Assembly: GCA_965153455.1 (NCBI GenBank) | Contig: OZ234501.1 | Span: 15,426,855-15,490,854 of the forward strand | Direction of reading: 5' to 3' | From: Sphagnum compactum | Lineage: Eukaryota; Bryophyta; Sphagnopsida; Sphagnales | DNA: 64,000 bases | Shown here: piece by piece, positions 12,430-24,883 of the stretch | Position numbering within the stretch: the first letter of the stretch is position 1 | Layout: each line of letters opens with the position of its first letter | Made by a program: the position numbers and the translations under genes | Notes under the pieces: generated by a model | What the model saw: only the letters and a program-made list of their open reading frames with translations | Told to the model about the DNA's origin: nothing | Database searches by the model: none

Positions 12430-15400
12430 CCCATTTTTTCAACTAAAGTTGAAGGTTGTACTTAACCATAGTACAGTGTACAGGCCATTGTTAATGCTGT
12501 CCGTGGACCTCTGCTTGAAGAGTTTAGTAGACCTGGTTCTCTGATGCTGACAAACAGAGAGACTTAATAGATAAGCTGGAATCTGGGCTGCCATTGTCTA
12601 ACATCCCAGGCCTTGCAAACCTTTGAACTAGTGCCCATGACCTCATTCTCTCCAAGTTCTGGCACCTCATGACTTGCACCCCAAGCAATCACATGTCAGA
12701 CAGCCAGTGACCTAGAAACTCCAGAAACAGAATAGAGCTGCAAGAAACAAAAACAATGATCTAATCTGTACCATGAGTTGGGCTCAATTTTGAGCTAGCT
12801 CTCTGCTCTGGCAACAATTTTACATAGAATATGTGCAAAGAGGTCTTCAGCCTTCAAAGAGACGTGAAGAGTACTTCTGAGGAATTATGGCGAGTTTTAT
12901 GAATTTACCAAGTCAAGACTTGGACTAGTTACACAGACAATGGACAAATTAAGAAGGTTGTAATGTGATGATGAACTGCTTGTAGACAACTCTTACAGGC
13001 ATCAGCCATATCAGGAAAGAGACATGCAAATGCCAATATTCAGCTGGCATTAGATTCTATTGCACTTTCACCAAATGTTGCTTCACTTGCAACCATGACT
13101 GCATGCATGACTTCCACTGCATTCATCAGTTGAACAAGGCTTACTCCCTACCAAATTGAACAACAGGTCAACAGCAAAGCATCAGCATTCTAATTGTAAC
13201 CAGATTATAATCTTCCACATCTCATACTTCAGGTTTCTGACATGTCAAGAATTCAGACATGAATTTAGTTAAAAATTGATGTCATGGTTATGGAAGAGTC
13301 ATCAGCCAATGTTGATTGTATATAATGTTGTTGCATTTCCATCAGCAATATTGGTCTAGAGTAAATTTTCTGCCATCTAATTCTTTAAGGTGCAAGCAGC
13401 AGTTGGAAAGCCAACAGAGATTCAATACAAGAGGCTGTGGTCATGGAAAGCCAGAGGAATGATCACCTGTAAGGTATAGAGTTTTTAGGCATTACTGCAA
13501 GTATAGATACAACTATGCACTTTCAAGGCTTTATGAAAGATGAATATATTCAAGAAGTAAATAAGTGATTGGGAGAATTGACATGCAGCAAAGATCCAAA
13601 TAATGTGTCCATGTAATTTAGCAATTGACATAAACCAGATATGGTTCATGTACTGTGGGTCTTTCACCAACCTGCAGTTGTAAACTTGCTGTAAGATGGC
13701 AGGAGAAGCTGTAAGTTCTCGCCACACACAGACCCTCTGTCCACAAATTTATAGACTCTGCAATTGGGCTCAGGCTTATGATAGAGATGTGAACAGACCT
13801 GTTATGTAGCTGCTTGTGATATTATCATCCCAATAGTGTATGTGAAATGTGTGTGAGGGTTCATTTTTTGTGTTGAGCTGGTCACTTTGGAATTTTCTCA
13901 AAAATCCAACAGATATGTTTGCAAGGGCAGAAGGAAATTGAACTTTTCAGATGATTATTAAGTAGCATCAGCAGGACTCTATTTATTTGCCTGGGTACAC
14001 TAGATTCTTACTGTAAGGTGTGTATTGTTACTTGTTTGTATCTTTGGTGTGGTAGGCTGTAGCCCAACCTTGGAATAATTTTGTAGTCTTCAGATTCTTT
14101 GGCAACTTGAAGTTATCTTTCTCTCCTTAAAAGGTGTAGCTCCAAAGCTTCAGTTCAATTTTTGTTCTTTCTGTTGAATGTGCCTTATTGGTTACTACTT
14201 CTGCAGCTTACACTTCTTGGAACTCTAGTATCTACTTTGGATCAACTTTGTGATAAAGAAAGTGTACTCCACTTTCTAGGAAGAAGGCAAAAGCCATTCT
14301 ATTGGGCAACTCATTGTTGAATCATGGATGTGAAAGCACAAGGAGATGGTGTACTAAGTGCTGTTGGCACTCTCACAGTTTCTTTGGAAGACCTCAATGC
14401 AATTGACTTTGAAATAGTGGTCAAGATTTAGTCTTACATCTAAATTCTTATTGAGTAGTAAAGGTTATGTGGCTTTTGGATGCAGTTTAAAATTAGGTGG
14501 AAGTTGTAAGCCAGGCCCTAAACCCTAAACCAAATCCATCATAACCCCTTGCAAGCTGTGTAGCAGTAATTGTTGTAAGTGCACTCAAAGAGATCTAATT
14601 AGGGCAAGGACTGGGGCTTGTTTGCCGAAGGACAGTAGGCTAACAGAGGGTTTCTTGACAGGGGAGGAGAAATCTGACCCACTTTCTCAAAAGGCACTCC
14701 CAATTTTCACACCTCCTGAATCAATTTGCCACATCCAGTTCAGTTGAGCTTGAGCTTCAGATTGCACTCAAGGTCAGGACTTCTTGGGCAAGTTCTTCTT
14801 GCCCTTCAACAGGTTGGGCTTGTCCTCTACTACTTATCCAGTCTGCATATCCAGTGCAAGGAAACTGTTATGGCTATGTGTAACTATTTGTTTACTTCAT
14901 TATCGACAAGCACCTTAGGTGGTACAATAGCCTTTCACCTTCCTAACCTATTTATGAGCTCCAAATTCTTGCAATTCCAGGCCAACGAAACCATTCCAAA
15001 GAAAGTTTTAGAAATTACTTGCTTTAGCAATTGCTCACAACTAGTTTTTCAGGGCAATTCACATTCATCACCATCCTACTCATGACCTTCTCATGCCTTC
15101 ATGCTGATCATATCTTATAGTGATGTGATTGAGTACATCAGGTTCATCACTATATCAACAATCAGCAAGAAATTTTGAAAGATTTCGACAACCCACTTGC
15201 CAGATCTAGTTGTGTCAAGCACCAAAGAACACAAAAAGGGAATGGCAAGAGCTCTGAAGCTCTCAACAATTTGATGTAAGCTTCGCTCCCACAAAAGCAC
15301 AACAAGATGTTGTTCAGATTGCAGGTGTCGCTCTTGACTCATAAGTTGCATAACCTGTGTCATTGCCCCCCCATCCCAACAACACCTTTCCTCACCTCCT

Positions 15401-15950
15401 TTCAATGCTATACTTGTCCCCCAAGTCTTGCTGCCTCAGCAAGATTGGGGTAGCTGAGGACTATATGCTTGGTTTCTTTTGGTTTTCCTTCAGAAGTCTC
15501 AGGGGCAGTTAAAGGGAAGGAAGTTTGATATTGCAACTAGTGGCACTGTGCAGCAAAAACTCACCAAATTGGCGAAGGAACTTTTGCAAAATGTTATGGT
15601 GCACAACCTGTGACTTACGATGAGCCTTTTGCATGAGCTTGCAACAACGGAAGAAATTATGGTAATGATGATGAGTGTGATGAATAAACTTTCTCTGAGC
15701 AAACCTATTGTGATTCATGAAATTTTCTTTTTTGTTTCTCTCGAGTTGCTTTGTGTAATGTCCCCAACAACTGGAGAAGGAACCAGCTCTACTTCTGCCA
15801 TAATTGGATCCACACTTAGCCCTATCACACATTGAACTATTAGTTCACTCAAGATAACTAAGAACCAAGAACCTCTAATGTATGTAAAGCACTCAGAGAA
15901 ACTCTATAGTGTATTTGGAGGGCACCTTAGATTCATCAATTTCCCTCCTA
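12430..15950. other. Large spacer, no recognised gene
   Basis: Base composition is less AT-biased than elsewhere. Several open frames of 80-120 codons occur (14726-15085 plus, 15115-15405 minus, 15509-15832 minus). I could not link any of them to a family, and they overlap each other on opposite strands. They may be decayed gene or transposon pieces. Confidence 0.4.
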
Positions 15951-15956
15951 GAAAAT

Positions 15957-16056
15957 GAGAGGGATATTATGCCTACTCCTCAACAATGGGAGGGTTCTTA
16001 CACCTATAAGTAGGCATAATTCCGCCCCACTATTGAGAGTAGGCATAATATCCCTC
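15957..16056. repeat. Inverted repeat with potential hairpin
   Basis: The left arm, starting GAGGGATATTATGCCTACTC (15957-15990), pairs with a right arm ending AGTAGGCATAATATCCCTC (16026-16056). It does so over about 32 bp with two mismatches and one gap. The 35-bp loop contains a third partial copy, TAGGCATAATTCCG. It could be a terminator-like hairpin or a tiny foldback element. Confidence 0.8.
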
Positions 16057-16323
16057 CCACTCCTAGGCCTCATGATCTACGTAGGTTTGAATCATGAAAT
16101 TTTTGGCCTCATGCTTTAGAATAGGTAAAGCCCATGGCTGAGGTACATTCTGAAAATGTAAGTCCAAACTTGGTTATGGCCTTGTCCTATCTAACTTGCC
16201 CCCTTATTTTGAGAATGCCTTGACCCTAGGGCTTTACCCTACACAAATTGATTAGGGGACGCAATTGCTTTACACTCGAGAAGGCCTTCAGATGATTGTG
16301 TTGTCTCCAAAAAGAGGGGGGAA

Positions 16324-17427
16324 TGATTTTGTCATGGCCCTCCCTAGTAAATTTTATGTAGATTTACCAAGTTTTGTTGAATATTTCCAAGGAACAAAAG
16401 TGAGGTTACAGCAAGTGTTGTCCTAAATTGAAGATCCTTTTACTTGAAGAACTTCACAATTCAAAAACAAGGACCTCAAGGGATCGGACCTCTTTTGATT
16501 TCCTCTCACAGAGCCAACTAGTTGTGAGTGAGTGTGGCAACTCATCATTCAACAACAAAACCCCACAAATGTTATCCCCTCATCAGCATATTGTTCCCAT
16601 TCAGAAGTTGGATAGAGATTAAGAATAGTGTTGATGATTGTGAAAACCTTTCACCTAAACCTTAAAGTGCCCACTTGTTCCTCAATCCCCAAAGCTTCCA
16701 TTATAACATAAGTATCTTTTCTAAAAACAAACCATATAACACTTTCATTTTGAGGTCCCAAAACCCAAAAACTGAATGATGGCTGCCACCACAATTGCTC
16801 CTGAAATCGCTAGTCTTTCATCCCTTCCTTGAATTTGTCCCTAACCACACACTCTAGACCTCCTAATTCCTCCTAATACTCATGGGATAGCAAAACACAT
16901 GCACTATGTTAGAGAGAAGGATAACCTCAAAGGGGCATTCATCCCCAATTGTTCACTATTCCTACTAAAAACTTAGCAAGTTCACAATTTGAAGATCGGA
17001 ATTTAGCTTCTTCCCCCAAGAATGCATGCTTTTCATCCTCCTCATCCTGTTTCATATAGTCCATCCTTGACCTCATCCTCCCACTCCCTTGAAACAACAA
17101 ATACCATTCATCTCCAAGAACTGTGATTCACATTCACCATAGAGATCATCAACCAAGTAGCAAAGATTTCGGTCCATCATTGAAACTAGCTCACCTAAGC
17201 CGCTCCATTGAAAAACAATATTAAACATAATAATTTGCAAAAAAAAAAAAACAAAGCCAAATGCAGAAAAGAAAACAAGAAATTGGACTTTCAGCGTCCT
17301 CAATTCCTAACGAAACATAATTGCTTTGTAATTTGGCATCATTTAGCACCCAACCAACTTAGGGTCCCACTTCCATTTGTGTTCATCCATAGAAAATGCT
17401 TTACACTATTTAAGGTTAAAAGTGTCA
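16324..17427 (-). repeat. 3' LTR of the Ty3/gypsy element (about 1.1 kb)
   Basis: Matches 24884-25997 in order, for example AAGTTTTGTTGAATATTTCC and ACAAGGACCTCAAGGGATC in both. The plus-strand left edge TGATTTTGTC and right edge AAGTGTCA define it. The polypurine tract lies at 17428-17438. Open frames inside (16428-16622, 17073-17303) are not genes. Confidence 0.85.
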
Positions 17428-17499
17428 CCACTCCTTCCAAAAAAAACTTTGTCTTCATAGATCAAACATCAATCTACAAATGAATATAACTATAAATCC

Positions 17500-18700
17500 C
17501 TTCTTGCATGTTCCCAACACTGTTCCTTGAGATCTTTGGAGATACATATTCCGCTGCCATGGTCTTGCTCTTGAGATCCTTTCCCATCTTTATAATCAAT
17601 AAAATTGTAGGGTCCCTCCCAATTATCGATAAAAGATTAATTTTTTCTAGGTCTCTGCATCTTGACTTTGCTATTTTCTACAAAGCCTTCGAAGGTTTGG
17701 ACTCCCTTTCTGGCACCATATACCTTCCCCTATTTCTTTTGAGCATGTTCCACATTCTCAAGAAGAGATTTGTGCACACTGGTAATCATTTGAATTTTAA
17801 GAATCATTTAATCTGCCATGACTTCAGGACTTGCATGCTCATCAAACACATCACATTAACCATTAAGACTATTATCAATGGTTAGTATGGGCATATGGCC
17901 ATTGAGCACCATGAATGGAGAGTATTTCATGCTGGCTGAATGCCACACCGATACCCAAAGAGTATTTTGGTAGTAATAAATCCTAGTGTTGTATGTTGTT
18001 AGCTACCATAACTATTAGTCCGTGTTTGATGGTCTTTATCAGATGTTCAACCATGACATTACATTGAGGCCATGCAAGTGCTATAAACTAATGCGTGATG
18101 CCATATTCTGACAAACTTCAGCAAATTCCTTCATCCACTCACTACCGTTATCTATTAGAATGTATTTTGGCACTCCATACCTATAGATAACCTCATCTTC
18201 CAGAAATTTAATAGTAGTAAGAGCATCATGTTCTTAGAAAGGTTGTGCTTCACACCATTTAAAATAAATGTCAATAGCCACAAGCACATACTTATTGCCA
18301 TTAATTGTTTCTGGTAATGGTCCAATAGTGTCCATTGTAACACAATAAAACAAATCATAGATGGGGATGCTCTTCATTTCCTCAATACCAGATTTCATGT
18401 TTTTAGACTATTTAGTTAATTGACATTTTTCATAGATCTTGACAAACTTCTTGATAGACTCAATTCTTTTGTACCAAAAGAACCTCTTTTTGATCTCATC
18501 AAGTGTCCGCATTTCCCCAAAGTGTTCAATCTCCTCATGTACTTTCTCAATCAACATCCTTTGTTTTACAGGCCTAGGTACCACCAGATTCTTAGAAAAA
18601 TAGGGTATCTAATGGTACTTCATTATTCGCTTCCAGATGTCAACCAATTAGCAACATCGTTGACACTTTGTCTTCCCATATATCCATCTGCCTTAACTGA
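17500..18700 (-). pseudogene. Ty3/gypsy integrase, broken
   Basis: Reading the minus strand, the zinc-binding part resembles HEEIEHFGEMRT and YEKCQ. The core reads DTIGPLPETINGNKYVLVAI, then GSEWMKEF and, near the end, KYSPFMVLNGHMP, a typical integrase C-terminal landmark. Stops and frame changes interrupt it. Plus-strand open frames at 17508-17885 and 18420-18923 are shadows of this region. Confidence 0.8.
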
Positions 18701-19079
18701 TCATCTTCACACTGTATTACTATCTCCACACTTTTGCCTTTATGTCTATCTTTGGCTTCATCCACCATGTTTTGAGTTTCAACAACCATCTTTCTATATT
18801 CCGCATGATTCATTAGAGGCAGTTCTTCTTCTGAAAATGAATCCACATTTTGTCCATCACATTCACTTCCAGTTAGATGTGCTTCAGCATCATTTGTTTC
18901 TTGGTCAATGTGTTACAAACTAAACAAATTGATGACAACCTCATTAGTAAAATCACTTTCTATGGGTGATGGTGTGACCCCTAGTTTGTCTTCTTGTTCC
19001 ACACATCGCATCCAAAATCCTCATCCTCTTCTGGAAAGTTAATAGGATTCTTGTTCAATGCATCAATGTTCAAATGTTG

Positions 19080-19804
19080 GCTTCTTGCACGATGAATAAT
19101 CTTGAAATGGAAATCCCGCAACATTGTGTCCAAAGTCCTCTTTTACCATACACGTCCGAAACAATGGCTAACCACTCCAAAGGTTTGTGGTTTATGCACA
19201 ACAAGAATGAGGTCTTGCATTCTTGCATTCTTTCTTAGTTAGGGTAAATAGTGGTTTGGCAATTTTTGCATATCTGGCAATGAACCTCCTATAATACCCT
19301 GTTAGTCCCAAAAATGCTTTAACATTGGTTGATTTTTTAAGTGTGCGAAAATTCATGATTGTTGTTACCTTTCGAGGATCAAGTTGAGATCCTGTGCAAT
19401 CCACAATATGCACTAAAAAGGTAATACTTTTGGAACCAAATAACACTTGCCGAGGTTCAATTTGAGATTAACCTCTATCAATTTCTAAAGAACAAGTTGG
19501 ATGTGACACAAATGCTCACTCCTTGTTCTGTTGTGTATATTGACATCATCAAACAAACACTTTCAAAAAATTGGTTGGTCCATTCCTTGAATATGTCAGC
19601 CATGGTTTGTGAGAAGGTATTGGTGGCATTTTTCAGGCCAAATGGCATAACATTCCATTCATATAAACCTGACTTGGTGATTATTGTTGTCTTCTTCACG
19701 TCATCAGGTGCCATCAAAATTTGCCAAAACCCTGATTGTAAATCAAACGTTGAAAACCATTGTGAGCGCCCCAATTGATTCAAAATATCTTCAATCAGGG
19801 GCAT
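19080..19804 (-). pseudogene. Ty3/gypsy reverse transcriptase and RNase H, broken
   Basis: Motif A is seen as FSTFDLQSGFWQI and the LTR-type motif as MPFGLKNATNTF. The FDDVNIH catalytic box is in a shifted frame near 19540. FLGLTGYYRRFI follows near 19300, and an RNase H-like tail continues to about 19080. The catalytic Asp pair is still readable, but a frameshift separates it from the upstream part. Confidence 0.85.
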
Positions 19805-20882
19805 GGGGAAGGAGTCTCGTTTGGTCTAAAAATTTAGTGGGTGGTAATCTCCACAAATTTATGGCTACCATCTTTCTTGATTGGCAAAGTCACCTACAAG
19901 CATACTTTGACACACTCTTATGCATCTTCCTTAAATCCACCAATGTTTGTATTTCCCGATTCATGTCAACTTCCTCCCAATAAGATAACCGTCTAGGAGT
20001 CATGCGGTAGGGAGGTAGTCCTTGGAAGTTAGTAGAATGATCTCTCATAGAACATTGTCCCAACTCCCCTTTGTGCCATGCAAAAACCCCTTGGAATTCT
20101 TCCAGTAGATCCTATAGTTGTTTCTATTGTTCTTCATTCAAAGACTCATCTAATTTTATCTTGATTTTAATTTAAGCCCACTTATTACCTCCCTTAGTTC
20201 GATTGTTAAATATTTAGATTGGATATAAATGCACCTTGGGTTTAATATTTTTCCTTAATCTTTGTTGGATCCTAGCATCTTCCTCTGCAACTGCACATTT
20301 TATCCAATTTGCATAGTCATAATCTTCAGTGAACTACCGTTCAAGGATGTTTTGATATTGCTCTTGTAGAATTAGATTCCAAATTAGCACGGGCATTTCC
20401 TTTTCAACAATCATATCCATCCTCTGATCTTTCAATTCTTCAATTTGATTTCTTAAATTCAACAGGATTTCCTATGGATCATCCTTTACTTTTCCCTCAT
20501 ACTCCACCACATCCTCATTAGAGGAAGATTCTTCATTTAAACCATCAAAATTTGATGATCTAAACATGTTTGCCCAACTATTTATCTAAAGTTGTCCCAT
20601 TTTTTTGTTGAATAACTCTTCTCAGATTTTGCCTTTTTCTTCTTCAAATTTTTCCAGTTTTTGCAACATGTTCACTACATTTAGTGGCAGTACTTCCATT
20701 TCCATCCCGCATCCATTGCAAACCTATATGACGCCTTTCTCCACATCTACAATTGCTCCTATCTTTATGAGGAAATCCAATCCAAGAAGCAGATTATAAC
20801 TATCTATGTCAACCACAAGGAAGATCATTTGACATATAATCCTTCTTACTTTTACTAGAAGCTCTGTAATTCTTCTTAGTGC

Positions 20883-21113
20883 CTATGTCATTATATTAAA
20901 GGCTGTCTTGTAGGTTTCATGGCTAACCACTAGATGCATTATACCAAGCTCTCTAATGACGTTGGCTACCATAATTGACATAAACGCCCCTATATCCACC
21001 AAGCCCTCAATCACTACTTGATTGATCTCTACTGCCAGATGTAATGCTTTGATGTGATGTGTTCTGTTGATGCTCATTCTCCTAATTGTAGGAGTTGCAT
21101 GAATTATAACCAT
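20883..21113 (-). pseudogene. Ty3/gypsy aspartic protease remnant
   Basis: Contains LVDIGAFMSIMVANVIREL, the retropepsin active-site loop, where the usual D-T/S-G reads DIG. It sits between the gag zinc knuckles and the reverse transcriptase, as expected. The altered loop means it would be inactive. Confidence 0.75.
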
Positions 21114-21489
21114 CTGGTTTTTCTATCCCTCAACATCATTTTTTCTTCTAGCCAATTTAACCAATCCTTCCAAATATTCAAGTTTTTTTGGAATTATGAA
21201 GATGGTTTTCATAGGAGTTAAGGAAATTTTTCCTTAATGAATTGAGACAAAATATTAGATTTTACAACACACTCAGTTCCCATGTTTGTTTCCCTATGTT
21301 CTTTTTCAACAATCCCTTCTTCTTGTTCAACTATTGGGTTGGCAATTACAGGTAATCTCCTTTTTGGGATTCTAACCCTAGAAAAAACATGCTGGTCCCC
21401 CCATAGATATGGTTCAATTTTGAAAGAATTGCCTCTTCATCATCAACCAATACCTTAAGAAAATTTGTAGTGGCAAATAAGCCCTTGAA

Positions 21490-22540
21490 GACTTCTTCTA
21501 ACACCTATCTTCCGTATGCCCTAAACCAAAACAGAATGAACATTTCAGACCACAATTGTCAGTCTTATGCCCACTTTCTCACTTGGCACATTTTGGCCTT
21601 GTGTTAGTTAGTTTAAGGCATGTTAAGGGGTCCAAATTCCTTAAGGAGTACCAAAATAATGTCACGTTATCACCCTTTTTGTACTCCATTACATAGTCCT
21701 ATTTGACCATGTAAAGACACAAAAAATGATGAAATTGATGGAATCTAAAGTTGTAGTAGTCTGAAATATGGTATTTATAAACTATTTGACACATTTTGAC
21801 TCATTAATATTGATGGGGATCAAAATATAAGACAAAAAAGGACTCCATTAAGTATTAGGTCTTTTTTGTCCTTGATGGTACACCTTAAAGAATTTGGACC
21901 CCGAGGCCATGTGTTCTTTTGAGTCACATAATTGACAATGATTATTGGTGGTAGAAAATGTTGTACTAGCTCTAGCCTTGTCATCAATCCCCTTCCCAAC
22001 AAAGTTAATGATGGTCTCATTCAAAACATGGAGCTAATGATTTGTGGTGGATTTTTTAGATACTATTTCATCGTGCTCTTCCTTCACAGGTTCTTATGGG
22101 GTCTCCCTGAGTTCTCCCAATATTCATTCAATTTTAGCAACAGCAACAACCACCTCCTCAATGTCATTGTATGTCTTGACCACGCACAACTTTCTTATTT
22201 TTGGCTTTAGTTTAGTAAAAAATTTACGACGTTGTTCTGCATCCTATATCTAACCCCATTAAAAAGCTTGTCCAACCTTTCATAGTATTTCTGAACTCTT
22301 TCCTTTGGTTCTTGTTTGATGGCATCTAATTTGATTTAGATGTCATCAGTGTCGATATTGCCATATTTTTACACTATCCAAGTGCGTAACTTTGTTTAAT
22401 TAGTGGGCATAGGGATCAATTTCTTAAACCACTATTTGGCCTTTCCTCTGAGGTTTAATTTGGCAATCTTGAACAATTTGTCAACATTCAAAAACCAGAC
22501 TTTTGCCGCCATTGTTAATCTTTCAGCCTAATCATTCACA
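21490..22540 (-). pseudogene. Ty3/gypsy gag with zinc knuckles, interrupted
   Basis: The capsid-like part reads LFKIAKLNLRGKA and WFKKLIP near 22400-22480. Zinc-knuckle landmarks follow: CQLCDSKEH near 21930, ESGHKTDNC near 21575 and a full CX2CX4HX4C knuckle CSFCFGLGHTEDRC near 21530. The first knuckle is cut from the others by the 276-bp insertion. The gag upstream portion is cut by the family A solo LTR. Confidence 0.75.
21627..21902. mobile_element. 276-bp non-autonomous DNA element (MITE) inside gag
   Basis: Terminal inverted repeats of about 26 bp start GGGGTCCAAATTC at both ends (23 of 26 positions match). The element splits the gag zinc-knuckle region between EHMA and LKLTNTRPKC. The flanks show an imperfect possible target duplication around ACATGGCCT and ACATGCCTT, which would hint at a Mutator-like 8-9 bp duplication. 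No transposase is present. Confidence 0.75.
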
Positions 22541-22547
22541 TCCTCAT

Positions 22548-23345
22548 TGATGTGCTCCCAAGCTCCTTGATAGATTCAAGAAGAGTCTAAGGTAGTGAAC
22601 AGCGAAAATGTTAGAAGCTTGGGGCACGCTCCCAGCTCTCAGCACTTCAGAGGGGTAGAGGGGCATGCTAAGGCTTCGGGATGGGACTAGGAAGAGTGAC
22701 AAGCATTTTAGTTACTCACTCAAATCTAACAAACCAACCAACAAGTTGGTTAGAATACTGTTTGGAGCACCTTTGGTGCTAGGACAAGCCATGGGCGACT
22801 TTGGACTCACCACGGCCCGGACTCGGGGGAAGCCACCACCTTCCCCCATATAGTATCCTCTGCGCTTCTCCGCGGTGCCTACATTCAAATGGCTTTTTGT
22901 CTCGGGACTCCCAAGGAGGAGTCTCGAAACTGACAAGGTTTGGACTCCCGCAACTTTGCGGGACTATAACTCTTTGCTCAGACCTCCGATCGGGATGAGG
23001 TCAGAAGCAAAGTTGTAGCTCTCGTCAAAAGCTTTCCAATGGTGTGTCGCACTTCACTTGTACACACAAGGGTCGGGTCGATTCCCAACTTTTTGTGGCA
23101 ATTTGACTCCCGGCCTTTCTTTTTGCCATAACTTGTGCTGCAAATGTCCAAATGGGTCATGTGAGCCCATTTTAGACATCTAAACTTCAATAGCTTTTCA
23201 ATGATTTAAAGAATTCCCCAATGCGAGGTGTTTTGACCCCTGCAATTGCTCTCTGAAGGTTTGGGAGTCCCGACGGACTCCCAAGTTCCCATTTCGGGAG
23301 TGTGAGTCTTCATCCTCACACTTTCTCAAGATTGGGGTTACGACA
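22548..23345 (-). mobile_element. Solo LTR, family A copy 3, nested in the gypsy element
   Basis: Reads on the minus strand from TGTCGTAACCCC at 23345 down to the family A 3' end at 22548. The flanks CTCAT (22543-22547) and CACAT (23346-23350) match at four of five positions, a decayed 5-bp target duplication. It lies between the gypsy upstream frame and gag, so it inserted after the gypsy element. Confidence 0.87.
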
Positions 23346-23349
23346 CACA

Positions 23350-24784
23350 TGGTTTTGTCCCAAGAATGACTTGTACATGCCCTGGGGATTAGTCATCTTA
23401 AACAACATTTCTTTTCTAAAGATTTATATTTGTTTTAAGTCTTTTACTGTAGGAACTTTTTTTCCCTTTTTAGAATCCATCGCCTTTCTCTTGTTGTTGT
23501 CAATCCTGATGCTATTATTTGTATTACTTCTACCCACATACCTCCCACACAACCTATCATAAAAATCCTTAAAATACACCTAGTAGAGCATATGCACAGC
23601 TTGTCTTGTGTATGAAATCCTTAATACGTAATCCATTATTTTAAAATTGTCATCTATTTTTGGCTTGTAAAATTGAGCACAACACCCTAGAGCCGTATTA
23701 CTTATAGGGAGCCAAATGTTTCCAATTCAAGGAACTGACTCAATCCTTTCTTTATCTAATAATTGATTATCAAGATGACTTAAAAGGCCAAAGGCTAACA
23801 AAGTAAAACCTTGCTTCATTGATTTCGATAAGATTCCACTGCCAACCATCAAATTTTATCCTCATCCAAATTGTTACTTGAATGCAAAATCCTAAATGTT
23901 GCATGCTAATAGCTATGTCCCCAACCTCAACCAAAGTGGGATCAAAATTAATGATCCTAAGAGCAACAAAACCTGTGATTTTTAGAATGAGAGTACTAAC
24001 AACTAGTTCTTTACAAAATTTTATTTCATCAAAAGCAACCTTACCAGATTGTATCTTATGGCTCATAGCACATATTAGGTTTATATGTTAATCCTTCATA
24101 TTTGTTTGGCTTCTGTTGTTTAGACCAATAGAGGACTATCATGAAAAGAAATCAAATTGTTCCCCTTGCATTGGGTTTAAAATCACAACATCAGATGATA
24201 GAATAGTGAAGTTTTGCTCATCTGTAAAGTCCACTTGCCACTGTATTCCAGAGTTGTCATCAAAACACACTCTCCAGCTTATCAAGCAAGATTTTGATCC
24301 AAAGTTCTCCACCCTCAGTATCCGGTCTCCTACTTGAAATAAATCTTCAACACCTGGAATAAAAAACTATTGAAATGATTTGGGGAAATAGGAGAAATTG
24401 GAATTGAAATGTCACCTATTTGTGGCACTTGCCTTTGTTTCTTTGATCTATAGGTCGACACTCTATGCAAGGTAGGAGGTAAAGTTATATTGCTTTTGAA
24501 ATCTTGTAGTTGATGCCCATTTGTTTGTGCCATCGCATTTTAACCTAGACCTGTGCCCTGGTACAAAACTTGTTGTGCATTAATTCTACAATAATGTCAC
24601 CAGTTTGTGCTTCATCAGGGTTCACTCCTATAATGGAAACAACACCGAATCCTAACTAATGCAAAATTAAAGCTCTTATCCATGGTGTTCTTAGAGTCTT
24701 GGGAACATAAAACCTAACTGTGATATATTCTTCATGAATTTCTTGAGTTTCTACAACTAATTTCACCTCATAAGAATTTGACAT
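23350..24784 (-). pseudogene. Unrecognised reading frame upstream of gag in the gypsy element
   Basis: Minus-strand coding-like sequence begins with MSNSYEVKLVVETQEIHEEY (24784) and continues through EYITVRFYVP. It re-opens at 24533 (MAQTNGHQLQDFKSN) and at 24066 (AFDEIKFCKELVV), with stops and frameshifts between. Some gypsy lineages carry an extra reading frame before gag. I cannot assign this one to a family. It might instead be the N-terminal part of a long gag. Confidence 0.5.
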
Positions 24785-24883
24785 CCTAGTTTTGGGACAT
24801 TTCATCTTTTAACAACCTTATGTAACTACATATGTTCCAACAATTTGGGATTGTGCAACTCTAATATTAAAAAGAAGTGGGAA

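Noticed and set aside
14515-14535. Telomere-like CCTAAACCCTAAACC
   Set aside because: Only about two units long; it does not form an interstitial telomeric array.
16290-16330. Purine run AAAAAGAGGGGGGAA as a polypurine tract of a plus-strand element
   Set aside because: A related run also precedes the other LTR, so it is shared flank or LTR sequence. The coding strand of the element is minus and a better tract lies at 17428-17438.
18420-18923. 167-codon open frame on the plus strand
   Set aside because: It is the antisense shadow of the gypsy integrase; the minus strand carries the recognisable motifs.
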